Origin: Variovorax sp. PAMC26660
GTDB taxonomy: Bacteria > Pseudomonadota > Gammaproteobacteria > Burkholderiales > Burkholderiaceae_C
Direction: 5' to 3'
Assembly: GCF_014302995.1 (NCBI RefSeq)
Contig: NZ_CP060295.1
Location: 1,364,001 to 1,428,000, forward strand
Length of the DNA stretch: 64,000 nucleotides
The first letter of the stretch is position 1. Each line of letters begins with the position of its first letter. The position numbers were made by a program, and so were the translations under genes. The notes beneath the pieces were generated by a model, which did not search any database, was not told the origin of the DNA, and saw only the letters and a program-made list of their open reading frames with translations. Shown piece by piece: positions 50,290 through 58,871 of the stretch.

Positions 50290-51351
50290 TCAGGGCCGCA
50301 CACCTTCCCACGCGTTCTGCAGCAAGGCACGGATCGCATCGCGCTCCAGCGGCCGCGGATTGGGGTACTGGTTCTTGAGCGCGTGCGCGCAGGCCAGGTC
50401 GAGGTCCGCTTCCTTCATGCCGATGTCGCGCAGCGCGACCGGCGCGCCGTTGTCGCGTGCCAGGTCGTACACGGCCTGCGCGGCGTTGCTGCCGCCCAGC
50501 GCTTTCGCGATGCGCGCCATCGCCTCGGGCGCCGCCGCCGCGTTGTAGGCCAGCGCGTGCGGCAGCACGATGGTGTGGGTCTCGGCATGCGCCAGGTTGA
50601 AGCTGCCGCCCAGTGTGTGGCACAGCTTGTGGTGCAGCGCCATGCCGACATTGCCGAGCACGGTGCCGCAGAGCCAGGCGCCGTAGAGCGCGTCGCTGCG
50701 CGCGCCCGGGTCCTTCGCGGATGCGCGGATCGCCGGCAAGGCGCGGCCCAGCGCGGCAATGCCCTCTTGCGCCATCAGGTCCATGATCGGATTCGCGTCG
50801 GTGGCGTAGAGCCCTTCGGCCGCATGCGCGATGGCGTTGATGCCGCTGGTCACGCTCATGCCCACGGGCAGGCTGGCCGACAGCTCGGGGTCGTAGATCA
50901 CGGTGCGCGGAAGCACCCTGATGTCTTTCCCTGTCTTCTTCATGCCGGCTTCGGTGATGCCGTAGATCGGCGTCATCTCGGAGCCGGCGTAGGTGGTTGG
51001 TATCGCAAGGATCGGCAGGCCCGAGTCGAGCGCGATCGCCTTGCCCAGCCCGGTGGTCGAACCGCCACCGATGGCCACGGCGCAGTCGGCGCCCATGCGC
51101 TGCGCCACTTCCCTCGCTTCACGCGCGGTCTCGATGGGCACATGCATCACGGCCCGGTCGAACACGCCGGCCGCGTGAGCGCCCAGCATGTCGGCGATGC
51201 GCTCGGCCTGCGGGCGCTGCTCGGGCGTGGAGAGCACCAGCGCGCGCTTTGCGCCCAGTGCATCGATCTCGCGCGCCAGGTGCTGCAAGGAACCCGCACC
51301 GAAGACCACGCGTTGGGGAACACTGTTGTAGACGAAGGATGGGACGGACAT
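50290..51351 (-). CDS. Maleylacetate reductase
   Basis: A 353-residue member of the iron-containing alcohol dehydrogenase-like superfamily that reduces maleylacetate to 3-oxoadipate with NAD(P)H. FVYNSVPQRVVFGAGSLQHLAREID at the start, the nucleotide-binding AIGGGSTTGLGKAIAL, and the GGSFNLAHAETHTIVLPHALAYN stretch are family signatures. It is the last gene of the operon starting with the Bug gene and implies that hydroxyquinol, or a similar trihydroxybenzene, is the ring-cleavage substrate. Confidence 0.93.
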   Translation of the reverse strand: MSVPSFVYNSVPQRVVFGAGSLQHLAREIDALGAKRALVLSTPEQRPQAERIADMLGAHAAGVFDRAVMHVPIETAREAREVAQRMGADCAVAIGGGSTTGLGKAIALDSGLPILAIPTTYAGSEMTPIYGITEAGMKKTGKDIRVLPRTVIYDPELSASLPVGMSVTSGINAIAHAAEGLYATDANPIMDLMAQEGIAALGRALPAIRASAKDPGARSDALYGAWLCGTVLGNVGMALHHKLCHTLGGSFNLAHAETHTIVLPHALAYNAAAAPEAMARIAKALGGSNAAQAVYDLARDNGAPVALRDIGMKEADLDLACAHALKNQYPNPRPLERDAIRALLQNAWEGVRP

Positions 51352-51439
51352 CGCGCGATCTTTCCTTGGGGGACGGGTCTGCGAGTGTCTACTTCGGCCG
51401 CGGGCCGTTCAACCACACGGACGAAAAGGAGTTTTCCAC

Positions 51440-51847
51440 TCAGCCCGCAGCACCGGCCTTTCGCCCGCCGATATCGGCGTGGACGATGAGCAGCAGGAAA
51501 CCGCCCGCCATCGCCACATTCTTGAGGAAATTGTTGAGCTGACCCGCGAACTGCGCCGCATCGGCCGACCAGAACGCGTGCGCGGTGAAGGCCGTGGCCA
51601 TCGTGAAGAGCGCCAACGCACCCGCCACCCACTGCACACGCCAGCCGGCGATCAGCAGCAGGCCGCCACCGATCTCCAGCGCGATGGTCAGCGGCAGCAC
51701 CACGTCGCCCAGCGGTATGCCGAGCTTGGCGAAGTAGCCGAGCGTCGCGCCGTAGGTCATGAGCTTGCGCACGCCCGCGACCAGGAAGATCACGGCCATC
51801 AACACGCGTGCGGCCAGGGTCCAGCCCCGGGGGGAAGTCGTCGTCAT
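51440..51847 (-). CDS. DoxX family membrane protein
   Basis: A 135-residue protein with four membrane helices: WTLAARVLMAVIFLVAGVRKLMTYGATLGYFAKLGIPLGD, then LPLTIALEIGGGLLLIAGWRVQWVAGALALFTMATAFTAHAFW, and a C-terminal FLKNVAMAGGFLLLIVHAD. It is a second DoxX protein in this window, distinct from that at 46727. Its ATG overlaps the MFS stop by 4 bp, so it belongs to the aromatic operon. The role there is unknown. Confidence 0.88.
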   Translation of the reverse strand: MTTTSPRGWTLAARVLMAVIFLVAGVRKLMTYGATLGYFAKLGIPLGDVVLPLTIALEIGGGLLLIAGWRVQWVAGALALFTMATAFTAHAFWSADAAQFAGQLNNFLKNVAMAGGFLLLIVHADIGGRKAGAAG

Positions 51848-53232
51848 GCCATCTCTCCTGGGCGCATCGTGGCGCCCGTGAATTTCAATCGCCCCATGCA
51901 GAGCACCATCACGCAGGACAGCAGCGCCGGCACGGCCGCCGCGAAGAAGAGCGCACTGTTCGACCAGTGCAGCCCGATGAGCCAGCCCGCCAGCACCGGC
52001 CCCACGATGGAACCCGCGCGGCCGATGCCCAGGCTCCAGCCCATGCCGGTGGCACGCACCGTGGTCGGGTACACGCTCGATGCCAGCGCAATGAGCGCCG
52101 GCTGCGCACCCACCACGCAGAAACCGCTGACGGTGACCACTGCGAGCAGCAACGCCAACGGCAGCGCCGGTTGGCCGATGACCGCGATGCTCACCACCGC
52201 CACCGCGAAGATCGGCACCAGCACGCGGTAGAAGCCGATGCGGTCGATCAGCGGACCCATCGCCACCGTGCCGACCACACCGCCCACCTGCAGCAGCGTG
52301 CCGACCAGCACCGCCGTGCCACCGCTGTAGCCCGCACTGGTCGCGATGGTGGGCAGCCAGTTCGCCAGGAAAAACAGGTTGAGCAGGTTCATGAAGTTGA
52401 TGCCCCACAACAGCAGCGTGGCCGGCCCGCGCCCCGCGCGGAACAGTTCGACCACCGGTGCGCCGTCCTGCTTGGCTTCGTGCACCACGTAGCGGGTGTC
52501 GGGCCCGATGCGCATCTCGGGCGCGATGCGGCCGAGCCAGCCGTGCACGCGGTCCAGCTTGCGGCCACGCAGCACCAGGAATTGCATCGACTCGGGCATG
52601 TAGCGCCACATCAGCGCGGCGATCACCAGCGGCACGATGCCGCCGAAGATGAACACCGCCTGCCAGCCGCCCCACGGAATGAGCACGGCCGAGACCAGCC
52701 CGCCCAGCACCGCGCCGCCTGTGAAGCCGCACGACACCCACATCATCAGCGTGACGCGGCGGCGTTGCGGGCTGTACTCGCTGGCCAGCGCGCTGGCGTT
52801 GGCCATGATGCCGCCCAGCCCGATGCCGGTGACGAAGCGCATCACCAGCAGTTCGGTCAACGTGTGCGTGAAGGTGGTCGCGAGCATGCACAGTGCGAAG
52901 AACACCGTGGCGCCCAGCAGCACGGGCCGCCGGCCGATGCGGTCGGCCCAAGTGCTCAGCACCAGCGAGCCGACCAGCATGCCGAAGAGGCCGGCGCCGA
53001 ACACCGGGCCGAGCGCGGCCTTGTCGATGCCCCAGGCCCGCACGATGGCGGGGGCGACGAAGCCCATCGCCTGCACGTCGAAGCCGTCCATGACGACTGC
53101 GCAACCGACCAGCAACAGAATCCATTTCTGGAACGAACTGACGGGGTGGCTGTCGATCAACGCGGGAATGTCGAGTGCCGCTGCGGCAGTGCCGCCACCG
53201 CTGACTTCGAGAGGATGCGGGAATACCTTCAC
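51844..53232 (-). CDS. MFS transporter, aromatic acid:H+ symporter type
   Basis: A 462-residue transporter with 12 helices. GCAVVMDGFDVQAMGFVAPAIVRAWG in helix 1 is the AAHS signature (DGFD), followed by LSTWADRIGRRPVLL after helix 2 and the corresponding MGPLIDRIGFYRVL after helix 8. It would import the aromatic acid degraded by the operon, most likely a dihydroxybenzoate. The GTG start at 53232 overlaps the monooxygenase stop as GTGA; reading further upstream only shadows that gene. Confidence 0.9.
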   Translation of the reverse strand: MKVFPHPLEVSGGGTAAAALDIPALIDSHPVSSFQKWILLLVGCAVVMDGFDVQAMGFVAPAIVRAWGIDKAALGPVFGAGLFGMLVGSLVLSTWADRIGRRPVLLGATVFFALCMLATTFTHTLTELLVMRFVTGIGLGGIMANASALASEYSPQRRRVTLMMWVSCGFTGGAVLGGLVSAVLIPWGGWQAVFIFGGIVPLVIAALMWRYMPESMQFLVLRGRKLDRVHGWLGRIAPEMRIGPDTRYVVHEAKQDGAPVVELFRAGRGPATLLLWGINFMNLLNLFFLANWLPTIATSAGYSGGTAVLVGTLLQVGGVVGTVAMGPLIDRIGFYRVLVPIFAVAVVSIAVIGQPALPLALLLAVVTVSGFCVVGAQPALIALASSVYPTTVRATGMGWSLGIGRAGSIVGPVLAGWLIGLHWSNSALFFAAAVPALLSCVMVLCMGRLKFTGATMRPGEMA

Positions 53233-54440
53233 GCCGATGCCTCGTCGAGACAGGTGGCGGCCGTCCAGCCGTAAAGCCATTCGAGCGCGTCGTAGAAGCG
53301 CTCCTGCGGGCGGCCGTTCCACATGCTGTTGCGCACCAGCCGTTCGACACCCTTGGCGTGATAGATGCGCCCCATCTCGCGCGCGGACAGCACCACGCGC
53401 GCGGTGCGTGCGACACGGGAGCGTTCGTACAGTGCCAGCGCGCGCGGCCAGTCGCCCTCTTCGCGGCGCAGTGCAAGGCCCAGCGTCACCGCGTCTTCGC
53501 AGGCCGTGCAGGCGCCCTGCGCGAGGTACTGCACCATCGGATGCGCCGCATCGCCCAGCAGCGTCGCGCGGCCGAAGGTCCATTGCTCGATCGGGTTGCG
53601 GTCGGCCGTCGAATAGCGCTTCCACGCCTTCGGAATGCGCAGCAGTTGTTGCACCTGCTCGCAGGTCGAGCGAAAGTAGCGTTGCACCTCGGCCGGATCG
53701 CCGTCCATCGAACCCCATTCCTCGGGCTGGTCGCTGTGGAAGGTGACTGCGATGTTGAACTTGTCGCCACCCTTCAGCGGGTAGTGCACCAAGTGGCAGT
53801 TGGGGCCGACCCAGATGCAGGGCGCGGTGAAGCGCAACGCCTCCGGGAAGTCGGCCGTGTCGACCACCGCGCGAAACACGACATGGCCCGACACGCGGAT
53901 GCTGTCGCCCACGTACTGCTGGCGCACCGCCGAGCGCACGCCGTCGCAGCCGATCACGGCCTGGCCTTCGTGGCGACCGCCCTGCGCGTCGATGAGCGTG
54001 ACACCGTGGTCGTCCTGCTCGATGTGCACCACCTTGGTCGATGTCAGGAACTCGATGCCGTCGGTGGTCGCCTTCACGCCTTCGAGCAGCGCGCCGTGGA
54101 TGTCGGCACGATGGATCACCGCATAAGGGTTGCCGAAACGCTCGCGGAATCTGTCCGACAGCGAGATGCTCGCCACGCGCTTCGCATCGATGGCGTCGAA
54201 CATCACCATCTCTTCGGTGTAGACCGCCTTGGCGCGCAGGTGCGTGCCCACGCCGAGCGCATCGCAGGCCGCGAAGGCGTTGGGGCTGAGCTGGATGCCA
54301 GCGCCGATCTCGCCGATCTGCCCGGCCTGCTCGATCACCTTCACCCGATAACCTTCGCGCACCAGCGCCAGCGCGGCCGCCAGCCCGCCGATGCCGCCGC
54401 CGGCCACGAGCACGGGGCGTGTGTCTTTCGTGGCGCTCAT
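53229..54440 (-). CDS. FAD-dependent aromatic hydroxylase (3-hydroxybenzoate 6-hydroxylase/resorcinol hydroxylase-like)
   Basis: A 403-residue class A flavoprotein monooxygenase. The FAD motif VLVAGGGIGGLAAALALVREGYRVKVIEQA, the DG motif GCDGVRSAVRQQ and the GD motif LLGDAAHPMVQYLAQGACTACEDA are present. Sequence resembles salicylate and 3-hydroxybenzoate hydroxylases. Placed between a resorcylate-type decarboxylase and a maleylacetate reductase, it is more likely to hydroxylate resorcinol to hydroxyquinol. The substrate cannot be fixed from sequence alone. It is 1 bp from the decarboxylase gene. Confidence 0.85.
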   Translation of the reverse strand: MSATKDTRPVLVAGGGIGGLAAALALVREGYRVKVIEQAGQIGEIGAGIQLSPNAFAACDALGVGTHLRAKAVYTEEMVMFDAIDAKRVASISLSDRFRERFGNPYAVIHRADIHGALLEGVKATTDGIEFLTSTKVVHIEQDDHGVTLIDAQGGRHEGQAVIGCDGVRSAVRQQYVGDSIRVSGHVVFRAVVDTADFPEALRFTAPCIWVGPNCHLVHYPLKGGDKFNIAVTFHSDQPEEWGSMDGDPAEVQRYFRSTCEQVQQLLRIPKAWKRYSTADRNPIEQWTFGRATLLGDAAHPMVQYLAQGACTACEDAVTLGLALRREEGDWPRALALYERSRVARTARVVLSAREMGRIYHAKGVERLVRNSMWNGRPQERFYDALEWLYGWTAATCLDEASA

Positions 54441-54441
54441 G

Positions 54442-55413
54442 TCACTTCAGTCCGAACAGCTTGCGGGCGTTGTCGCGACCGATCTTCTGGCGGTCGTTCT
54501 CGCTGATCTCGCACTTGTCGAACCAGCGCGCCGCGTCCTCGTGCTTCTCGAACGGGTAGTCGACCGAATACATGATGCGGTCCGATCCCACTTCGAGCAT
54601 CGTCGACAGCAGCGTCGGCGTGCGGAAGTTGCCGCTGGTCGTGATGTGCACGTTGCTGCGCAGGTAGTCGCCGATCTCCTTGTCGCAGGGCATGCCGCGG
54701 CGGCCCTTGCGCAGGATGTGGTCGACGCGCCAGATGTTGAATGGAATGCCTTCGCCGAAGTGGCCGAGGATCATCTGCAGTTCAGGGTGGCGGTCGAACA
54801 TGCCGCTGGACATCAGGCGCAGTGCGTGGATGCCGGTTTCCATCGCGAAAGCCCAGGTCGGGCCGGTGAGCCAGTGCGCGCCGTCGTAGATCGGCTCGCG
54901 GCTCAGCAGTGGGTCGCGCGGGTGCATGTAGAAGGGTTTTTTCAGCGCGGCGGCAGCGGTCCAGAAATCGTTGAAGCGCGCGTCGTCGTAATAGACGACG
55001 GTGTTCTCGTCGCCGACCTGCGAAAAGCCATTGACCAGGAAGCCGTGGAAGCCCAGCTCGTTCACGCAGCGTTCCAGTTCGCGCGCGGCGGCTTCGGGGT
55101 CTTGCATCGGCAAGGCTGCGAATCCGCCGAAGCGCGTCGGGTGGCGCTTGACCTGTTCGGCCAGCACGTCGTTGGCGCGCCGTGCCACTTCGATGGCGCG
55201 CTTCGCATCGGGAATCGCCTGAACGGCCGGCGAGTTGAGCGAGAGGATCGACAGCTCTGTGCCCCACTCGTCCATCTGTTCGATGCGCTGCTGCTCGAAG
55301 TCGAGCAGGTTGTTCTTCAGGCCCTGCCACACCTCGGGGCGCGCATAGACCTGCGAGTCGGCAATCGTAAGGTCGATCGCGAAATGCTCTTCGAGCGCAA
55401 TCTTGTTCTTCAT
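54442..55413 (-). CDS. Amidohydrolase-family decarboxylase, probable gamma-resorcylate (2,6-dihydroxybenzoate) decarboxylase
   Basis: A 323-residue TIM-barrel zinc/manganese enzyme. The metal ligands of gamma-resorcylate decarboxylase have counterparts: Glu8 and His10 (ALEEHFAI), His164 (FYMHPRDPL), the catalytic His218 (ILGHFGEG) and Asp285 (YSVDYPF). NGFSQVGDENTVVYYDD, IYDGAHWLTGPTWAFAMETG and ITTSGNFRTPTLL also follow the family closely. It would turn 2,6-dihydroxybenzoate into resorcinol plus CO2; a related dihydroxybenzoate remains possible. Confidence 0.85.
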   Translation of the reverse strand: MKNKIALEEHFAIDLTIADSQVYARPEVWQGLKNNLLDFEQQRIEQMDEWGTELSILSLNSPAVQAIPDAKRAIEVARRANDVLAEQVKRHPTRFGGFAALPMQDPEAAARELERCVNELGFHGFLVNGFSQVGDENTVVYYDDARFNDFWTAAAALKKPFYMHPRDPLLSREPIYDGAHWLTGPTWAFAMETGIHALRLMSSGMFDRHPELQMILGHFGEGIPFNIWRVDHILRKGRRGMPCDKEIGDYLRSNVHITTSGNFRTPTLLSTMLEVGSDRIMYSVDYPFEKHEDAARWFDKCEISENDRQKIGRDNARKLFGLK

Positions 55414-55421
55414 GGGAAAGG

Positions 55422-56411
55422 TCACTCCGGTTTGATGTTGAGTTTGTCCAGCACGTCCTGCCAGGTCTTGCGGTCGTCGGCGATGTAGCGCGCCAGTTGT
55501 TCGGGGGTGCCGGGGCGCGGGTAGGTGCCCAGCTCGCGCGACTTGGCGATCACGTCGGGCAGCATCAGCGCCTCGCCCATGTCCTTGTTGAGCTTGGCGA
55601 GCACCAGCGGGTCGACGCCCTTCTTGGCGATGACGGCAAACCAGCCGTGCGCCACAGCGCCGGGCACTGTCTTGCTCGCGAGCGGGAACGGTTCCAGCCC
55701 GGCCTCGACGCGGTCGCCCATGCTGGCGAGCACGCGCATGCGCCCACCCTGCACGTTGCCGGCGACCACGTTGAAGGTATCGACCATCATCTGGGTCTGA
55801 CCGCCCAGCGTGGCCTGCATCGCTTGCGCGCCGCCGGTGTAGTGCACTTCGAGGAACTGCGCGCCCGACTGCAGGCCGAGCAATGCAGAGGCCAGGTGCG
55901 GCGCGGTGCCCCGGCCGTTGTCGGCCACTTCGATGCCCTGCGGCTTGGCACGCGCGGCGGCGATGAATTCGGCCAGCGTCTTGTAGGGCGAGTTGGCCGG
56001 CACCGCCAGCATGAAGGGCGCGACCGCCGCGAGCGTGACTGGTACGAAGTCGCGGTTGAATTCGTAGTTGACGCCCTTGATGATGCTCGGCGCCACCGAG
56101 ATCGCCGAGCCCTGAACGAAGCCGAAGGTGTAGCCGTCGGCAGACGCCGAGAGGATGCTGTTCATGCCGATCACGCCGCTGCCGCCGGGCTTGTTGTCGA
56201 TGATCACGGCCTGCCCCCACTTGTCGCCCAGCTTCGCGCCCACCTGGCGCACCAGCACGTCGGGCGCCGAGCCCGCCGGGAACGGTACGATGAAGCGCAC
56301 GGCCTGCGCCGGCCACTTGGCCGCAGCGCTCTGCGCATGGGCCAAGGACGCCATCGACAGAAGAGAAAGCACCACCCAAATGGCGCCCCGACGGGAGGGG
56401 TTCTGGCTCAT
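55422..56411 (-). CDS. Tripartite tricarboxylate transporter substrate-binding protein (Bug)
   Basis: A 329-residue periplasmic binding protein, first gene of the aromatic operon. The signal peptide ends SLAHAQS. The mature start WPAQAVRFIVPFPAGSAPDVLVRQVGAKLGD and DNKPGGSGVIGMNSIL are Bug hallmarks. No TctA/TctB genes lie near. It may capture the aromatic acid that the MFS protein imports. ATG 56411 is preceded by GGAG, while an in-frame ATG 12 bp upstream has no ribosome site. The promoter side carries the palindromes at 56426 and 56463. Confidence 0.92.
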   Translation of the reverse strand: MSQNPSRRGAIWVVLSLLSMASLAHAQSAAAKWPAQAVRFIVPFPAGSAPDVLVRQVGAKLGDKWGQAVIIDNKPGGSGVIGMNSILSASADGYTFGFVQGSAISVAPSIIKGVNYEFNRDFVPVTLAAVAPFMLAVPANSPYKTLAEFIAAARAKPQGIEVADNGRGTAPHLASALLGLQSGAQFLEVHYTGGAQAMQATLGGQTQMMVDTFNVVAGNVQGGRMRVLASMGDRVEAGLEPFPLASKTVPGAVAHGWFAVIAKKGVDPLVLAKLNKDMGEALMLPDVIAKSRELGTYPRPGTPEQLARYIADDRKTWQDVLDKLNIKPE

Positions 56412-56425
56412 GATCGTCTCCATTT

Positions 56426-56445
56426 TTGCTTGATTATTCAAGCAA
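56426..56445. promoter_or_regulatory. MarR-type operator 1, perfect palindrome
   Basis: TTGCTTGATTATTCAAGCAA has perfect 8-bp arms around TTAT. It lies 14 bp upstream of the Bug start, so a bound protein would block transcription of the six-gene aromatic operon. The MarR product encoded at 56486 is the expected binder. Confidence 0.8.
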
Positions 56446-56462
56446 TTGCGGCGGACTATATA

Positions 56463-56476
56463 CTTGATTGTTCAAG
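56463..56476. promoter_or_regulatory. MarR-type operator 2
   Basis: CTTGATTGTTCAAG, with 5-bp arms around TTGT, is a weaker version of the palindrome at 56426; their centres are 34 bp apart. It ends 9 bp before the MarR ATG, suggesting autorepression. Both sites share the core CTTGATTNTTCAAG. Confidence 0.75.
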
Positions 56477-56485
56477 CATGTCTAG

Positions 56486-56935
56486 ATGAAAACCCTGCAC
56501 CAAGATCACGACCTTGAGAAGGCCATTCCCTTCCTTCTGGCACGCGCCGGCGCGCGCATGGGCAACGCCTTTGCGAAGGCGCTCAAGCCCTACGGACTCG
56601 CTTTGAGTGAATGGCGTGTGTGCGCGTCGCTGCAGCACACGCCGCGCCAGACCCTGTCGGAACTGGCAACGCATGCCTCCACCGACCTGTCGGCGCTGTC
56701 GCGCATCGTCGACCGGCTGGCAATGCATGAACTGGTGGCGCGCGAGAAATGCGACACCGACAAACGCGCGGTGCGCATCGCATTGACCGAGCGCGGCATG
56801 ACGCTGACCTGCGAGCTGATTCCGCTCGCGCAGCACTACGAAGCGGTGGCCACTTCGGACTTCAGCGCGGCCGAAGTCAAGACGCTGCGCGCGATGCTGC
56901 TGCGCCTGTACGCCAACGCGACACCGCTCGCATGA
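56486..56935 (+). CDS. MarR family transcriptional regulator of the aromatic operon
   Basis: A 149-residue winged-helix regulator: ALSEWRVCASLQHTPRQTLSELATHASTDLSALSRIVDRLAMHELVAREKCDTDKRAVRIALTERG, where the wing contains D-x-D-K-R-A-V. It diverges from the Bug-decarboxylase-hydroxylase operon, with two palindromes between the starts, so it is the probable repressor; the effector would be the aromatic acid or a ring-cleavage intermediate. No Shine-Dalgarno is evident before ATG 56486. Confidence 0.9.
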   Translation: MKTLHQDHDLEKAIPFLLARAGARMGNAFAKALKPYGLALSEWRVCASLQHTPRQTLSELATHASTDLSALSRIVDRLAMHELVAREKCDTDKRAVRIALTERGMTLTCELIPLAQHYEAVATSDFSAAEVKTLRAMLLRLYANATPLA

Positions 56936-56959
56936 ACGAGCGAGCGGCTTTCAGTCGAT

Positions 56960-57997
56960 TCAGGCCGCAGCGACCTGCACCGTCGAAGCCTGTCGGCTTT
57001 CGGTGATCGTGAAACGCACCGGCAGGAATCGCTCGATCACCGCGCAGTTGGTACGCGTGTGCTCCGTCACCTCGCTGCAGGTGAAGGTGCCGGCCTTCTT
57101 GCCTTGCCACGCCGCAAGCGCCAGCAGCAGGGCCAGTTGGTCGGCCAGATGCGGGCCGATAGCCGCCTCGCTCTTCTGGAACTCGCGCAACTCTTTCACG
57201 AGGCCGTGTGCCACCTGCTCGGCGCTGAGCGACTTCTCGCCGAAAGCCGTGAAGACCTCGGTGACATGCTCGTACGCCAGTGTGGCGAGCAACGCATTGC
57301 CGGGGCCTTCGTTCTGGCGCACCGCGCCGTAGCGAAGCTGCTCGCCCGACCACCCCATCGCAGCCCCGAGCGTTTCGAGTTCGCGCGTCGGCACATGACG
57401 CGGCAGGCCCGGTGCCAGGCATTCCGCGTAACCCGATTGCAGCGCGCCGCGCGTCATCAGCTCGAAGGACTGCAGCGCACCCGGCGCGGGCACGATGGTC
57501 GCTTCGACCTCGCCACCTCCAGCCGGATAGAAGCCGCAGCGGCGCAGCATCAGTTGCAGATCTGCGCCCAGTCGACGCACCAAGGGTGCGAAGGCCCGCT
57601 CCAGGAAATGGAAAGGCGGTGCCATCGGGTTGTGTGTGCCGCCGCTCAGGTGCACACGGCTCTGCGCGCCAGCCAGCAGCAACGGCGGCAGCACCGTTTG
57701 CAGCACCAGCATGCAGCTGCCCGCGCTGGCAATTGCAAAGCGGTAGTCGCCTGCGCGCACCGGGCCTGGTGTGAAGCGCAGCGACTGCGAGCCCAGCTCG
57801 GCGCCTTCGACCTGCGCACCGCTGATTTCTGCAGCCGCGTTCACACACGCAAGGTGCTGGCGCATCAGACCCGGCTTGGCGCGGCCCGCGCGAATCTTCT
57901 CGATGGCCAGGGGCCGGCCCGTGACCACCGACAGCGCGAGACTGGTGCGCAGGATCTGGCCACCGCCTTCGCCTTGGGAGCCGTCGAGTTCGATCAT
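56960..57997 (-). CDS. rtcA: RNA 3'-terminal phosphate cyclase
   Basis: A 345-residue enzyme converting RNA 3'-phosphate to 2',3'-cyclic phosphate with ATP, the end form RtcB can ligate. MIELDGSQGEGGGQILRTSLALSVVTGRPL is the N-terminal signature; LSGGTHNPMAPPFHFLERAFAPL and the C-terminal EVTEHTRTNCAVIERFL, whose His313 is the probable AMP-accepting residue, follow. It is the last gene of the repair operon and overlaps the nucleotidyltransferase stop by 4 bp, with its start inside that gene's end. Confidence 0.95.
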   Translation of the reverse strand: MIELDGSQGEGGGQILRTSLALSVVTGRPLAIEKIRAGRAKPGLMRQHLACVNAAAEISGAQVEGAELGSQSLRFTPGPVRAGDYRFAIASAGSCMLVLQTVLPPLLLAGAQSRVHLSGGTHNPMAPPFHFLERAFAPLVRRLGADLQLMLRRCGFYPAGGGEVEATIVPAPGALQSFELMTRGALQSGYAECLAPGLPRHVPTRELETLGAAMGWSGEQLRYGAVRQNEGPGNALLATLAYEHVTEVFTAFGEKSLSAEQVAHGLVKELREFQKSEAAIGPHLADQLALLLALAAWQGKKAGTFTCSEVTEHTRTNCAVIERFLPVRFTITESRQASTVQVAAA

Positions 57998-58848
57998 TCA
58001 TGGCCTCCTTCGTGGGCGCGAGATGCTGCCGCCTCGAAGCGCAACACCGTCTCGCAAAGAAAGGCATCGAGCCCCGTGTCCTTGGCCTGCGGCGGCGGCG
58101 TGATCGGCTCGGCCGCGTTGGCCGCCAGTTCGGTCTCGATGAATGCATGGATGCCCGGCCAGCGCGGGCTGGTCGCGGCTTCGCCGGCGCGCATCTTCAC
58201 TTCGAGCAGCGCGTTGATTTCGTCGATGAGCGCGGCATCGTGCACGGCATCGAGCGTGCGCTGCGCCAGTTCGGCGAAGCGCATCGGCGGCACGCCAGGT
58301 TGCGTGCGGATCCAGCGCGCGGCCAGCAGCGGACGCAGCACGTAGAGGTACTTCTTGTAGCGCACCTCGTCGGCCTGCAGGTGCTCGCGGAAGTTCTTCT
58401 TTGCCATCGAGGTGTAGTGATGCCACGCGCGCGCGTTGGAGAACACCGCCTCCGACAGCGCACGAAAACGCGGCATGGCCAGCGCGTCGTCGCGGTACAC
58501 GATGGGCGAGCGCAGCCATTCGAGCAGCGTCGGGTTCGACTCGCGCATCAGGCCCAGCGCCTTGCGCAGGTCCCAGCCGTTGATGTCCAGGTCGCCGCTG
58601 ATCGGCACCTCGATCACGTCGCGGTGCGGCATCACCGTGAGATACCACGGCAGGCGACTCACGTAGATGAAGCGCACATCGTAGTCGCTGTCGGGCGAGG
58701 CAAAACCCCAGCCACGGCTGCCGGATTCGCAGGCGAACAGCACGGTCACGTCGTGCCTCGCTTCGATGGCGCGCAGGTTCTCCATGATCTCCGCGCGCAT
58801 GGCGGGATCGATCGGATGGGCGGAGCGCAGGAATTCTTGGGTGCTCAT
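57994..58848 (-). CDS. Nucleotidyltransferase domain protein of the RNA-repair operon
   Basis: A 284-residue polymerase-beta-fold nucleotidyltransferase (COG3541-like). The catalytic motif is FACESGSRGWGFASPDSDYDVRFIYV, with GSRG and the D-x-D pair. A helical C-terminal part contains KNFREHLQADEVRYKKYLYVLRPLLAARWI. Such proteins recur in RtcB operons and may add nucleotides to damaged RNA ends or tRNAs; the precise activity is not known. ATG 58848 gives MSTQEFLRSAHP; the upstream in-frame extension shadows the RNase Z gene. Confidence 0.88.
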   Translation of the reverse strand: MSTQEFLRSAHPIDPAMRAEIMENLRAIEARHDVTVLFACESGSRGWGFASPDSDYDVRFIYVSRLPWYLTVMPHRDVIEVPISGDLDINGWDLRKALGLMRESNPTLLEWLRSPIVYRDDALAMPRFRALSEAVFSNARAWHHYTSMAKKNFREHLQADEVRYKKYLYVLRPLLAARWIRTQPGVPPMRFAELAQRTLDAVHDAALIDEINALLEVKMRAGEAATSPRWPGIHAFIETELAANAAEPITPPPQAKDTGLDAFLCETVLRFEAAASRAHEGGHE

Positions 58849-58871
58849 GAAAATTTCTTCTTCTTGATCGG

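Noticed and set aside
53229..54440. Gentisate pathway gene (3-hydroxybenzoate 6-hydroxylase)
   Set aside because: No gentisate dioxygenase or maleylpyruvate hydrolase is present, whereas decarboxylase and maleylacetate reductase genes flank it; kept only as a family resemblance.
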